From Pseudomonadales bacterium (lineage in GTDB: Bacteria; Pseudomonadota; Gammaproteobacteria; Pseudomonadales; Azotimanducaceae): a DNA stretch of 64,000 nucleotides. The first letter of the stretch is position 1; each line of letters opens with the position of its first letter. This document shows, piece after piece, positions 34,302-43,706 of the stretch. The notes beneath the pieces were generated by a model. The model had not been told where the DNA came from, did not search any database, and was given only the letters and a program-made list of their open reading frames with translations. The DNA is taken from NCBI GenBank assembly GCA_041395945.1, contig JAWKZN010000001.1, positions 496,001 to 560,000 of the forward strand, given 5' to 3'. A program made the position numbers and the translations under genes.

Positions 34302-35225
34302 ATGCCGCTGATAGAAGCACCACGAAGCCCCATCGTCCCGCAACTGCAGGGACTGCACCTGTTTCACTACGACGGTGCGCCCTGTGCGCAACGCGTGCGT
34401 TTCGCCCTGGGAGAAAAAGGGCTCGGCCGTGGCAGGGAAGTCAGATTCGACGACACAAGTCCCGAGTCTATGGCAGGCGAGGAAGGTCGCTGGGTGAGCA
34501 GAGTGGTCTCCCTGGTGAAGAAAGACCATATGACAGCCGCTTACGCCCGGATCCATCCGGACATGGTGGTGCCCGCCCTGGTGGATGATGGTCGTCTGTA
34601 CCTCGAGTCCATGGACATCATCGAGTATCTGGATCAGAAGTTTGGTGCGCCGCTGCTCATCCCCGGGCAGGAGGATGTGCGAGTGGCAACGATGGTGCTG
34701 GTGGACAAGGCGAAAGTACTGCATCTGTCTCTGCGCTACGTAACTTTTCACTGGGGATTGGGACGGCTGGCAATGCTGAATGGCAAGGAACGCGAAAGCC
34801 TCAGAGGCCTTGCGAACCAGGGCGCGGATGGAGAAAACCTGGTGTCCTTCTATGACGCTTTCAGTCAGCGCACCATTCCCGAAAACGTGTTCGAAACGCA
34901 TCTGCTGAATCTCCACGGTGCGTTCCAGTCGCTTGACGCGCAGATGAGCGATGGACGCTCGTATCTGATGGGTGATGATCTCACCATTGCGGACGTTTTC
35001 TGGTCGATGAAGGTGCTCCGGCTGATTGAAACGGGTTATCCCTTCGCAACCCGCCACCCCGAACTTTACGGATGGTACGGGCGGGTGTCCGCAAGGCCCG
35101 CTTTTCAGCACGAAGTGATGGGCAAAAACAGGATGAATAATCGGCTCTTCCGGGCGAAAGCCGGCATTGAAAACACTTTTGGTGTCGGCCTGAGTCAGGC
35201 CCTGGATAAGGTTCTGGCGGCGTGA
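34302..35225 (+). CDS. Glutathione S-transferase family protein
   Basis: A 307-residue GST-like protein. The thioredoxin-like N-terminal domain shows LHLFHYDGAPCAQRVRFALGEKGL, with VPALVDDGRLYLESMDIIEYLD giving the cis-Pro and Glu-Ser glutathione site. The C-terminal helical domain has DDLTIADVFWSMKVLRL. ATG 34302 follows AAGGG; upstream in-frame codons are not supported. Likely a detoxification enzyme, cytoplasmic. Confidence 0.85.
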   Translation: MPLIEAPRSPIVPQLQGLHLFHYDGAPCAQRVRFALGEKGLGRGREVRFDDTSPESMAGEEGRWVSRVVSLVKKDHMTAAYARIHPDMVVPALVDDGRLYLESMDIIEYLDQKFGAPLLIPGQEDVRVATMVLVDKAKVLHLSLRYVTFHWGLGRLAMLNGKERESLRGLANQGADGENLVSFYDAFSQRTIPENVFETHLLNLHGAFQSLDAQMSDGRSYLMGDDLTIADVFWSMKVLRLIETGYPFATRHPELYGWYGRVSARPAFQHEVMGKNRMNNRLFRAKAGIENTFGVGLSQALDKVLAA

Positions 35226-35304
35226 AGCCCAACCCGGGGTGGGAAGCCTTGAAAATCGATGCACCCAAAGCGCATAGTCCGGTGACAAAGGAGGAGACCG
35301 GCAT

Positions 35305-35745
35305 ATGAAAATCAAATCCTTAGGCCATGTGGTGGTGCGCGTGACAGATCGTGATCGCGCGGAACGCTTTTACAATGGCATACTCGGCTTGCCGATCTGT
35401 GCACGATTCGATGAGAACGGCATGAAGATGGCATTCTTCTCGCTGGGCGATCACCACGATTTCGCCGTGATGCAGGTGAGCGGCGATGGCAGCGAACCCA
35501 GCGATGCGCGCCCGGGTCTCGACCATGTCGCTTTCAATATCGGCACCACCCTGGATGAACTGCGCGAGGCCAAGGCGAAACTCGAAGCCGCGGGGATCAC
35601 GCCTAATCCTGTGGATCATGAAGTGACCCAGTCGCTCTACTTCGCCGATCCCGACGGCAATGGTATTGAGCTCTATGTCGATACGTCGGATGTATGGCGT
35701 AAGGAGCCGCAACGGGTTGCCCAAGTGCTGCCGTTGGAACTTTGA
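35305..35745 (+). CDS. VOC (glyoxalase/bleomycin-resistance) family protein
   Basis: A 146-residue vicinal-oxygen-chelate protein. LGHVVVRVTDRDRAERFYNGILGL forms the first half-module (His7 as metal ligand), GLDHVAFNI the second, and DPDGNGIELYVD ends with the metal Glu. This pattern is like extradiol dioxygenases and fosfomycin-type enzymes. AAAGGAGGAG upstream is an ideal ribosome binding site. It overlaps the next gene by four bases. Confidence 0.85.
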   Translation: MKIKSLGHVVVRVTDRDRAERFYNGILGLPICARFDENGMKMAFFSLGDHHDFAVMQVSGDGSEPSDARPGLDHVAFNIGTTLDELREAKAKLEAAGITPNPVDHEVTQSLYFADPDGNGIELYVDTSDVWRKEPQRVAQVLPLEL

Positions 35746-36866
35746 CAAGATGGCCTGACAGTCGACTCGCGACCCTGCTTGGGGTCGAGGTGCCTATTGT
35801 GCAGGCGCCGATGGCCGGTGCGAGCGATGCAGCGCTGGCCATTGCCGTGAGCAGGGCGGGTGGTCTTGGTTCGCTGCCCTGTGCGATGCTGAAACCCGAA
35901 GCGATCCGCGCTGAGGTCGCGTCGGTAAGAGCGGCAACGGACCGGCCGCTGAACCTTAATTTTTTCTGTCACACACCCATCGAGGCAGATTCACAGCAGC
36001 AGGTACGCTGGACCAGGCGCCTGCAATCGCTCTATGAAGAGTTCGGTCTGTCTGCGCACGCACCCCCTCCGGGTCCGGCACGCGTGCCCTTCGATGCGAC
36101 ATCCTGTGAACTGGTGGAAGCGTTGCGTCCGGAGGTGGTGAGTTTCCATTTCGGTCTCCCGGCACCTGAGCTGCTGGCAAGCGTGAAGGCGGCCGGCTGT
36201 GTGGTGCTCGGGTCCGCCACCACAGTCGCTGAAGCGTGCTGGCTCGAGGCGCAGGGGGCAGACGCAGTCATCGCGCAAGGCGCGGAAGCCGGCGGGCACC
36301 GGGGCATGTTTCTGGTGTCGGAAGAGGCCGGGGGTCTGACGTCGGCTGTGGCGTCTCAGCCAGGCACGCTGGCGCTGGTCCCGCAGATCTGTGATGCAGT
36401 GCGTGTGCCGGTGATCGCGGCTGGCGGGATTGGGGACGGCCGCGGGATAGCGGCGGTCATGATGCTCGGTGCGAGCGGTGTGCAGATTGGCACAGCATTT
36501 CTTTTTACACAGGAGGCGCGGATCTCGAAGTTGCACAGAGCGGCGCTGGACGCGGCTCGCGCGGATGACACCGTTCTGACCAATGTGTTTACTGGCCGGC
36601 CGGCCCGCAGTCTGCGCAATCGGGCGGTGCGGGAGCTGGGGCCGTTGAATGTTGACGCACCAGCCTTTCCCCATGCTGGCGCCGCCATGGCACCCCTGCG
36701 TGCGGCGGCGGAAGGCAGGGACTCGGGCGAGTTTTCTCCGCTGTGGTCAGGCCAGGGTGCGCCACTCGGACACCAACCCGGTCGTGACATGGGGGCCGGC
36801 GATCTGGTGCGCCAGCTGTCGGATCATGTTGAGGCGCTGCTGCGGGAGATTGCCTCCGGCGACTGA
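35742..36866 (+). CDS. Nitronate monooxygenase (2-nitropropane dioxygenase-like)
   Basis: A 374-residue FMN-binding TIM-barrel protein. VPIVQAPMAGASDAALAIAVSRAGGLGSL, GADAVIAQGAEAGGHRG (catalytic-site His region) and VPVIAAGGIGDGRGIAAVMMLGASGVQIGTAF are characteristic. The frame has no ATG near the domain start; TTG 35742 overlaps the VOC stop (TTGA), so translation is probably coupled. It oxidises alkyl nitronates or acts as an NADH:quinone reductase. Confidence 0.87.
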   Translation: MTRWPDSRLATLLGVEVPIVQAPMAGASDAALAIAVSRAGGLGSLPCAMLKPEAIRAEVASVRAATDRPLNLNFFCHTPIEADSQQQVRWTRRLQSLYEEFGLSAHAPPPGPARVPFDATSCELVEALRPEVVSFHFGLPAPELLASVKAAGCVVLGSATTVAEACWLEAQGADAVIAQGAEAGGHRGMFLVSEEAGGLTSAVASQPGTLALVPQICDAVRVPVIAAGGIGDGRGIAAVMMLGASGVQIGTAFLFTQEARISKLHRAALDAARADDTVLTNVFTGRPARSLRNRAVRELGPLNVDAPAFPHAGAAMAPLRAAAEGRDSGEFSPLWSGQGAPLGHQPGRDMGAGDLVRQLSDHVEALLREIASGD

Positions 36867-36945
36867 TCCGGCTCTGCATCGCAGTGCCATGGTCGCCCCG
36901 CAACAGCGCCTGTTATAGTCGGCCATCCGCTAAAAGGGTTGGCTC

Positions 36946-38628
36946 ATGGACTCGGTTCTCATCGTATTGCTCGGCATCGCCGGGATGGCTTTCGGCTGGT
37001 TTGTGTATTCCCGTTTCATCGCCCGACGGATCTTTCAGCTGGATCCGGATTTCGTCACCCCGGCGCACGAATTCAACGACGGCGCCGATTTTGTTCCCAC
37101 CAACAAATACGTTCTCTGGGGTCATCACTTCACTTCGGTAGCAGGAGCGGCCCCCATCGTCGGCCCTGCCATCGCCGTCTACTGGGGCTGGGTGCCTGCG
37201 GTGCTCTGGGTAGTGCTGGGTACGATCTTTTTCGCCGGCATCCATGACTTCGGCGCGCTCTGGGCGAGTAATCGGCACAAAGCGAAATCCATCGGCGCAC
37301 TGTCCGAGACAGTCATCGGCAAGCGTACCCGCTCCCTGTTCATGGTCGTGACCTTTCTGCTGCTGCTCATGGTCAACGCGGTGTTCGGCGTGGTCATTGC
37401 CAACGCCTTTGTAAGCTCTCCGAGCGCGGTCTTTCCGGCCTGGGCCGCGATCGTGGTGGCACTTGTCATCGGTCAGCTCGTGCACCGGAAGTTCAATCTC
37501 ATCGCGCTGAGTATCAGTGGTGTCATCGTTTTGTACCTTTCCGTCTATGCGGGCAGCTATATTCCACTCGAACTGCCGGACATGCTTGGCCTCACCCCCC
37601 AGGCCAACTGGATCATCATCCTTTTCATCTACGCCGCGATCGCATCCATGCTGCCGGTCTGGATGCTGCTGCAGCCCCGGGATTTCATCAACGGCATGCA
37701 GCTCGTTGTTGGTCTGATTCTGCTTTACGGGGCGGTGTTTCTGTTTCTGCCGGATATCTCCGCTCCCGCGTTCAATGATCAGCTCTCAGCGAGTTCACCG
37801 TCCATCATTCCATTGCTGTTTGTAACTATCGCCTGCGGTGCGATATCCGGCTTTCACGGTATCGTGGCTTCCGGTACCAGTTCCAAGCAGCTTGACAAGG
37901 AGACGGACGCCCGCTTCGTGGGCTATCTTGGTGCGGTAGGTGAAGGTTCTCTGGCGCTGATCACCATAGTGACGGTCAGCGGTGTTGCGCTGGCCACGAC
38001 GCCAGAGGCCTGGCATCAGATCTACGATGAGTTCGGTACCGCCGGTGCGGGATCCTTCATCACTGGTGGCGCGAACCTCATTGATGCCGGCTGGGGAATT
38101 CCTGCTGAAGTTGCGCAGACACTGCTTGCCACCATGGTCGTGCTTTTTGCGGGTACCACCATGGACTCGGGTGTGCGTCTGCAGCGCTATATCATTCAGG
38201 AGTGGGGTGTCATCTATGGACTGCCCTGGTTGAACCAGGGTGTGGTGGCCACACTGATCGCGGTGGGTGCCTGTCTGCTGCTTGCGTTTGGTGCCGGGGG
38301 TGCATCCGGTACTGGTGGTCTGATCATCTGGCCCCTGTTTGGCTCGACCAATCAGATCCTGGCTGGCATGACCCTGCTGGTGCTGAGCGTGATGCTGATC
38401 AAGATGGGTCGGCCGGTGATCTATACGATGATTCCCATGGTGTTTGTGTTGACCATGTCGTTCCTGGCCGGCCTTGTCACCCTTGTGCAGTTCTGGCAGG
38501 ACGGCAACTGGCTGCTAGTCGGGCTCGATGTGGTGGTACTGGTCACCAGCCTGCTGGTGATGCTGGAAGCCAGTTCGGTCATTGTGCGGCACAGAAAGGG
38601 CAGTGGAGTACAGGCAGCGTCTTCCTGA
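36946..38628 (+). CDS. cstA: Carbon starvation protein CstA family transporter
   Basis: A 560-residue membrane protein with at least 14 hydrophobic segments and CstA text: TNKYVLWGHHFTSVAGAAPIVGPAIAV, FFAGIHDFGALWASNRHKAKSIG, ACGAISGFHGIVASGTSSKQL and WPLFGSTNQILAGM. CstA proteins take up peptides or pyruvate under starvation. Preceded by AAAGGGTTGGCTC. A terminator-like hairpin follows at 38720. Confidence 0.92.
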   Translation: MDSVLIVLLGIAGMAFGWFVYSRFIARRIFQLDPDFVTPAHEFNDGADFVPTNKYVLWGHHFTSVAGAAPIVGPAIAVYWGWVPAVLWVVLGTIFFAGIHDFGALWASNRHKAKSIGALSETVIGKRTRSLFMVVTFLLLLMVNAVFGVVIANAFVSSPSAVFPAWAAIVVALVIGQLVHRKFNLIALSISGVIVLYLSVYAGSYIPLELPDMLGLTPQANWIIILFIYAAIASMLPVWMLLQPRDFINGMQLVVGLILLYGAVFLFLPDISAPAFNDQLSASSPSIIPLLFVTIACGAISGFHGIVASGTSSKQLDKETDARFVGYLGAVGEGSLALITIVTVSGVALATTPEAWHQIYDEFGTAGAGSFITGGANLIDAGWGIPAEVAQTLLATMVVLFAGTTMDSGVRLQRYIIQEWGVIYGLPWLNQGVVATLIAVGACLLLAFGAGGASGTGGLIIWPLFGSTNQILAGMTLLVLSVMLIKMGRPVIYTMIPMVFVLTMSFLAGLVTLVQFWQDGNWLLVGLDVVVLVTSLLVMLEASSVIVRHRKGSGVQAASS

Positions 38629-38719
38629 TTGAGATGCTGCCGATTCTGACCCTTGTCAGCGACCCTGCGCAGGCGTTAAATTGACCTGCTTCTGGGGGGA
38701 AGCAATTCGCGCCGGTACT

Positions 38720-38761
38720 GCGCTGCCAGAGATGCAGGCAGTGCCGCGCGCTTTCTTTTTT
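38720..38761 (+). terminator. Probable Rho-independent terminator after cstA
   Basis: GCGCTGCC (38720-38727), loop of nine, GGCAGTGC (38737-38744) form an 8-bp stem with one G-U pair, followed after CGCGCG by CTTTCTTTTTT. The gap between stem and T-run makes it non-ideal. It lies about 90 bases after cstA. Confidence 0.45.
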
Positions 38762-38864
38762 CCGCGCAGCCCGGCACCCTTACCCTTTTTTTCGCGCAAC
38801 TGCGCACCCTGAGCATCTGGCTGTCCAGATTTTTCCCGACCTGTAAGTATCCGGAGATGAACGC

Positions 38865-40220
38865 TTGACCATGAAGAGCGCCACTCACGAGCAATGGTCC
38901 TCAAGTTTCGGTTTTCTCATGGCGGCGATCGGCTTTGCCGTGGGCCTGGGCAACATCTGGCGGTTTCCCTACGTCACCGGTGAGAACGGTGGCGGGGCCT
39001 TCATCGTGGTGTATCTGCTGTGTGTGTTCTGCATCGGAGCACCTATCCTCATGGCGGAAATTCTGATTGGTCGACGGGGCGGGATGAGTCCCTCAGCCTC
39101 CATGCAGGCTGTCGCGATCGCGGAAGGACGCAGCCCGCAGTGGCGCTGGGTCGGTGGACTCACCCTGCTGACGGCCTTTGTGGTGGAGGTGGTCTACTGT
39201 GTGGTGGCAGGCTGGGTGCTCTACTACCTGTTTGTCGCGCTGCAGACCGGGTTTGCGGGTGTCGATGCGGTGAGTTCCCAGAACCGTTTCGACGCGCTGC
39301 TCGCGGATGTGTCCGGGATGATCGGCTGGACGGCGCTCGGGCTGCTGTTTACCGGCTGGATCATCTACGCAGGTGTGCGCAATGGCATCGAGCGGGCGGT
39401 TCGGGTGCTGATGCCGATGCTGTTTGCCCTGCTGGTGCTGCTGGCCTGTTACAACGTTTATGCCGGAGGTTTCGGTGCAGCCGCCGACTACCTGTTTCGA
39501 CCGGATTTCAGCAAGGTGACAGCGGGGATGGTGCTCGCGGCGATCGGCCAGGCATTTTTCTCGGTGGGCGTGGCGATGGCGGGGATGATGACCTTCGGCG
39601 CTTATCTGCCAAAGCACGTGTCGATCACCCGCAGCGTACTTATTGTTGTCTCGGCTGACACGATGGTGGCACTGGTTGCCGGACTGGTCGTGTTCCCTGC
39701 GGTGTTCAAATTCGGTCTGGATCCTTCCGGCGGCGCAGGGCTGGTGTTTCAGACGCTGCCGGTTGCCTTCGCGCAGATGCCGGGCGGGCATCTGGTGTCG
39801 GTATTGTTTTTTCTGCTCCTTGCGGTTGGGGCAATCACCTCCATGGTCGGTCTGATCGAACCGATCGTCTCCTGGGTCGAGGAACACAGAGGTTTCTCCC
39901 GGCACAAGAGCGCGCTTTTCACCATCTGTTCTGTCGCCGCGCTGAGTGTGGTGAGTGTGCTTTCCTACAATGTGATTTCCGAATGGCAGGTCTTCGGGCG
40001 GGACCTCAATGGGATTCTGGATTACGTTTCGAACCAGATCATGCTGCCCGTCGGCGGTCTGCTGATCGCCTGGTTTGCCGGCTGGTATGTGCGCCGGGAG
40101 ACAACCAGGGCCGAACTGGCAATGGCCAGTCCGGCGATGTTCCGCTTCTGGCACGTGGCCATTCGCTACCTGGTACCACCGGCGTTGCTGCTCATTCTGA
40201 TTACGGGGTTGGGCGGTTAA
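38865..40220 (+). CDS. Sodium-dependent transporter (neurotransmitter:sodium symporter family)
   Basis: A LeuT-fold symporter of about 450 residues. FLMAAIGFAVGLGNIWRFPYVTGENGGGAFIVVYL is helix 1 with the unwound sodium/substrate site. ILMAEILIGRRGG follows, and FFSVGVAMAGMMTFGAYLP is helix 6. The GGAG at 38853 suits TTG 38865 (spacing 8) better than ATG 38871, so the TTG start is given; the difference is two residues. It imports an amino acid or amine with sodium. Confidence 0.9.
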   Translation: MTMKSATHEQWSSSFGFLMAAIGFAVGLGNIWRFPYVTGENGGGAFIVVYLLCVFCIGAPILMAEILIGRRGGMSPSASMQAVAIAEGRSPQWRWVGGLTLLTAFVVEVVYCVVAGWVLYYLFVALQTGFAGVDAVSSQNRFDALLADVSGMIGWTALGLLFTGWIIYAGVRNGIERAVRVLMPMLFALLVLLACYNVYAGGFGAAADYLFRPDFSKVTAGMVLAAIGQAFFSVGVAMAGMMTFGAYLPKHVSITRSVLIVVSADTMVALVAGLVVFPAVFKFGLDPSGGAGLVFQTLPVAFAQMPGGHLVSVLFFLLLAVGAITSMVGLIEPIVSWVEEHRGFSRHKSALFTICSVAALSVVSVLSYNVISEWQVFGRDLNGILDYVSNQIMLPVGGLLIAWFAGWYVRRETTRAELAMASPAMFRFWHVAIRYLVPPALLLILITGLGG

Positions 40221-40384
40221 CCCGGATCCGGGTCTGGGAGAGGAACTGTGGCGCGTACGCCTGCCGGCGAAAGCCTCCGGCTGCGCGACAGTTCCTCTTC
40301 CTGCATCTTTCCCGGTGTTGTGTGAGGTCAGTCCGCGCTGCCGGGCCCGACTTCTGGAAAGTCTGGCCTTCAGCGCGATGAACG

Positions 40385-41755
40385 TCAGCCAGGCAGCCGC
40401 ACCGGCAGATCGACAATCCCGTGAATAAAGCTGGATTTCAGATACTTCGGCTTACCGACCACCTCAACTTTAGGGAAGCGCTTCAGAATTTCTTCCCAGA
40501 TGATGCGCAGCTGCATCTCGCCGAGTCGATTCCCGAGACAGCGGTGGATGCCGAAACCGAATGACAGATGCTTGCGGGCATCCTGCCGGTCGATCAGGAA
40601 CTCGTCGGGTCGATCGAAGGCCTTGTCATCCCGGTTACCGGATATGTACCACATCACCAGCCGGTCGTGTTTGCGGATCTTCCGCCCACGGATCTCCGTG
40701 TCTTCCATGGCGGTGCGGCACATATGTGCCACCGGGGACTGCCAGCGGATGATTTCTGAGACCATATTGGGAATCAGATCCGGATTGCTGGTGAGCTTCT
40801 CGTACTGATCAGGATTCTGGTTCAGGGCGAGCACACCACCGCTGATTGAATTGCGGGTCGTATCGTTTCCCCCGACGATCAGCAGCAGGATATTGCCGAG
40901 ATACTCGTTGGGCGGCATGTCTTTGGTGGACTCGCCGTGCACCAGCATGGAGATCAGATCGTCATCCCGCGGCGGACCGGCTGCCCGCTCCTTCCAGACC
41001 GCATCGAAGTACTGCCAGCAGCGCCACAGTTCCTGAAAGCCCTCTTCGACCGAGCTGAAGAACTCGGGGTTACTCAGATTCTCAACGCAATCAGACCAGT
41101 AAATGATCTTGTGGCGGTCTTCCTGGGGCACGCCGAACAGGGTGGCCAGCATCTGGCCGGTCAGCTCTTTCGATACCTTTTCCACCCAGTTGAAGGTCTC
41201 GTTGCGCGGCAGGCCGTCGAGTATTCGACCGGCGCGTTCACGGATCAGCGGCTCGAAGTCGGCCAGATGCCGGGGGGCGAACATGGGTGCCACGACCTTG
41301 CGCTGCTCGTCATGTTTCGGCGGGTCTTCCATGATGAACATCGGCAGGTGGAAGGTCGGATCGGGTTCCTGATCGAGCATCACCTGACCGCCCAGACGGA
41401 TGCCGCCCATGCGGGAGTCGGAGGAGAACAGCTCATGATGCGAATCCACATACTTGATGTCGTCATAGGCTGTGATCGACCAGTAAGGACCGAACTGACT
41501 TTCTTCGCAGTAGTTCACAGGTGATTCCGCACGCAGTCGTTCGAAGTAGGGCATCATCGTGTGCGCTTCGAACAGACTCGGATGTGCGGGATTGAGCTTG
41601 GCCAGAGGGATGGACTGGGGATCCCGATCGACGTCGATCGCCCACTCTTTCCAGATCTCGGTATTCGATCGCTTCATCCGTTCCTGTGCCGTGTCGCCGG
41701 CAGTGTTGTCGGGGGTATTGGCCGATCCCCCGGTTGTCTGCTGTTCTTCAGCCAT
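40385..41755 (-). CDS. Cytochrome P450, CYP153-like
   Basis: A 456-residue soluble P450. The I-helix motif reads LIVGGNDTTRNSISGG, the ExxR motif EIIRW, and the haem-binding loop FGFGIHRCLGNRLGE with the Cys ligand. GGNDTTRNS and the MEDPPKHDEQRK segment resemble CYP153 alkane/fatty-acid terminal hydroxylases, though sterol-type CYP124/125 relatives are possible. No ferredoxin or ferredoxin reductase gene lies beside it, so electron donors must come from elsewhere. It is divergent from ppk2. Confidence 0.88.
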   Translation of the reverse strand: MAEEQQTTGGSANTPDNTAGDTAQERMKRSNTEIWKEWAIDVDRDPQSIPLAKLNPAHPSLFEAHTMMPYFERLRAESPVNYCEESQFGPYWSITAYDDIKYVDSHHELFSSDSRMGGIRLGGQVMLDQEPDPTFHLPMFIMEDPPKHDEQRKVVAPMFAPRHLADFEPLIRERAGRILDGLPRNETFNWVEKVSKELTGQMLATLFGVPQEDRHKIIYWSDCVENLSNPEFFSSVEEGFQELWRCWQYFDAVWKERAAGPPRDDDLISMLVHGESTKDMPPNEYLGNILLLIVGGNDTTRNSISGGVLALNQNPDQYEKLTSNPDLIPNMVSEIIRWQSPVAHMCRTAMEDTEIRGRKIRKHDRLVMWYISGNRDDKAFDRPDEFLIDRQDARKHLSFGFGIHRCLGNRLGEMQLRIIWEEILKRFPKVEVVGKPKYLKSSFIHGIVDLPVRLPG

Positions 41756-41841
41756 GGTTGCAGTCTCCAGATTCGAATGAAAAACTTCGGCCCATTATAG
41801 CTGCTATCCAGTCGCTACATAGTGATCGGTACAGGAAAACG

Positions 41842-42744
41842 ATGGTCAAGATCGATGATCCCACCGCGATTGAGGACTTTGTCGCACCCTTCCGGATCGA
41901 GGCGCCCGCGGCCTTCCGGCTGACTCAGCATGATCCCGGAGGCACCGGGATGATGGATTCAGACCTCAAGGAGGATGCGAAGGATCTTCTCGCGAAAAGT
42001 ATTGACTGGATGGCCGAACAGCAGGCGATGCTGGCGGCCCGGGAGCGCTGGTCGCTGCTGCTGATTTTCCAGGCCCGGGACGCAGCCGGCAAAGACAGTA
42101 CCATCAAACATGTAATGACCGGCATCAATCCCCAGGGATGTCAGGTGACGTCGTTCAAACATCCGGGTCCGGAGGTACTGGACCACGATTATCTCTGGCG
42201 CTACCACCGGCATATCCCGGGTCGCGGTGACATCGGCATATTTAATCGCTCCTATTACGAAGAAGTCCTGATTGTGCGCCTGCGGGAAGAACTGCTGCGT
42301 GCTCAGAAGCTGCCGGACAGTCTGATCACCGAGAGCGTGTGGCGGGACCGATTCGAAGACATCAACAATTTCGAGCGCTACCTCACCCGCAATGGCGTGC
42401 TGGTGGTCAAATTCTTCCTGAATGTTTCGAAGGAGGAACAGAAGCAGCGCTTTATTGAACGCCTCGAACACCCCGAAAAACACTGGAAATTTTCCCCGGC
42501 CGATATCGAATCCCGGCGCTACTGGGACGATTACACGCTGCTCTACGAAGAAATGATCCGCAATACGTCCACCGCCTGGGCACCCTGGTTCGTGATACCG
42601 GCCGATAAAAAGTGGTTCACCCGACTGCTGGTCGCATCGGTGGTGGTGGGCAGACTGCACACTCTGGGTCTGAGCTATCCGGAAGTGGACGATGCAACGA
42701 AAGCCGGATTCAAGGATGCGCGAGCGCTGCTGGATACCCTGTAG
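41842..42744 (+). CDS. ppk2: Polyphosphate kinase 2
   Basis: A 300-residue PPK2 enzyme, transferring phosphate between polyphosphate and nucleoside di- or monophosphates. Walker A is FQARDAAGKDSTIKHVM, then SFKHPGPEVLDHDYLWRYH, and the lid/Walker B region IFNRSYYEEVLIVRL. ATG 41842 follows AGGAAAA. Length and motifs suit the single-domain class I type. Cytoplasmic. Confidence 0.9.
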   Translation: MVKIDDPTAIEDFVAPFRIEAPAAFRLTQHDPGGTGMMDSDLKEDAKDLLAKSIDWMAEQQAMLAARERWSLLLIFQARDAAGKDSTIKHVMTGINPQGCQVTSFKHPGPEVLDHDYLWRYHRHIPGRGDIGIFNRSYYEEVLIVRLREELLRAQKLPDSLITESVWRDRFEDINNFERYLTRNGVLVVKFFLNVSKEEQKQRFIERLEHPEKHWKFSPADIESRRYWDDYTLLYEEMIRNTSTAWAPWFVIPADKKWFTRLLVASVVVGRLHTLGLSYPEVDDATKAGFKDARALLDTL

Positions 42745-42812
42745 CATGGGCGAACCAGTGGCATCGTGATTGCGGGTTGAGAAGCCATCGAGGTTGGCAG
42801 AGGAGCAAGGCA

Positions 42813-43706
42813 GTGGCAGATGAAGGTAAGGGTCCTGGCGTGTTGAGCACCGCGGATGTCGGCCTCTACACCATTGCGAGAACCACGCTGCTCGACAGTC
42901 GCACTACGATGGCCTACGCAGCGGCCATCAACGATGCCAACCCGGCATACTTCGATGACCTGAGAGAGGGAGGGCTGGCTGTCCATCCCTGTATCAGTTT
43001 CTCACTGCAGTGGGCCAGCCGTTTTCGCCCGGATCAGAAGCTCAACCTGCGGGCTGCACCTTTTGGCGTGCACGCTTCCACCGATCTGCGGATCCACAGG
43101 CCCTTTAAGGCCGGTGAGGCGATCACCACCCAGGGTCGCATGATTCAGAAGCGACAGTTGCGGCCGGGGGTGTACAACGTGGAGCGCTACAGGATGACGG
43201 CCAGTGATGGCGAACTCGTGGCAGAGCTGGACTACAACGGCATTACCCGGGGTGCCACCCTCGAAGGAGCAGATGTGGTGGTGGCTGAGGAGCCGGTGCA
43301 GGTGGCATTTTCTGCGGTGTCTGATGAGCCCCTGTGGCATACCGATGTGCCGATAGCCCTGCACGCGGCACAGCAGTACACGGAGTGTGCGCAGATCTAC
43401 AATCCCATTCATACCGAACCCAGCGTTGCGCGGGCCGCCGGGCTGCCGGACATCATCCTTCACGGCAGCGCGACCAAGGCCATGTCATTGACTGCGATCA
43501 TCGATCACTACTTTGAAGGGGATGCCACCCGGATCACCCGGCTGTGTGGTCAGCTGCGGGGCATGGTGCTGATGAACTCTGTCATCAGAGTCGAAGCACT
43601 TGCCGAAGAAATCGTCGATTCCCGGAAGCGCATCCTGTTCCGCACGCTGAACGCTCAGGGCCAGCCGGCGATCAGCAACGGCGTGGTCTGCGGTCGGCTG
43701 AGCTGA
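42813..43706 (+). CDS. MaoC-like double hot-dog dehydratase
   Basis: A 297-residue protein with two hot-dog repeats. The second carries the hydratase-2-like motif: YNPIHTEPSVARAAGLPDIILHG (Asn/His catalytic pair positions). The first, NDANPAYFDD, has the FAS1-like dehydratase character. It hydrates or dehydrates acyl-CoA. GTG 42813 follows AGGAG at the right spacing. It converges with the thioesterase gene; the two stops abut. Confidence 0.85.
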   Translation: MADEGKGPGVLSTADVGLYTIARTTLLDSRTTMAYAAAINDANPAYFDDLREGGLAVHPCISFSLQWASRFRPDQKLNLRAAPFGVHASTDLRIHRPFKAGEAITTQGRMIQKRQLRPGVYNVERYRMTASDGELVAELDYNGITRGATLEGADVVVAEEPVQVAFSAVSDEPLWHTDVPIALHAAQQYTECAQIYNPIHTEPSVARAAGLPDIILHGSATKAMSLTAIIDHYFEGDATRITRLCGQLRGMVLMNSVIRVEALAEEIVDSRKRILFRTLNAQGQPAISNGVVCGRLS

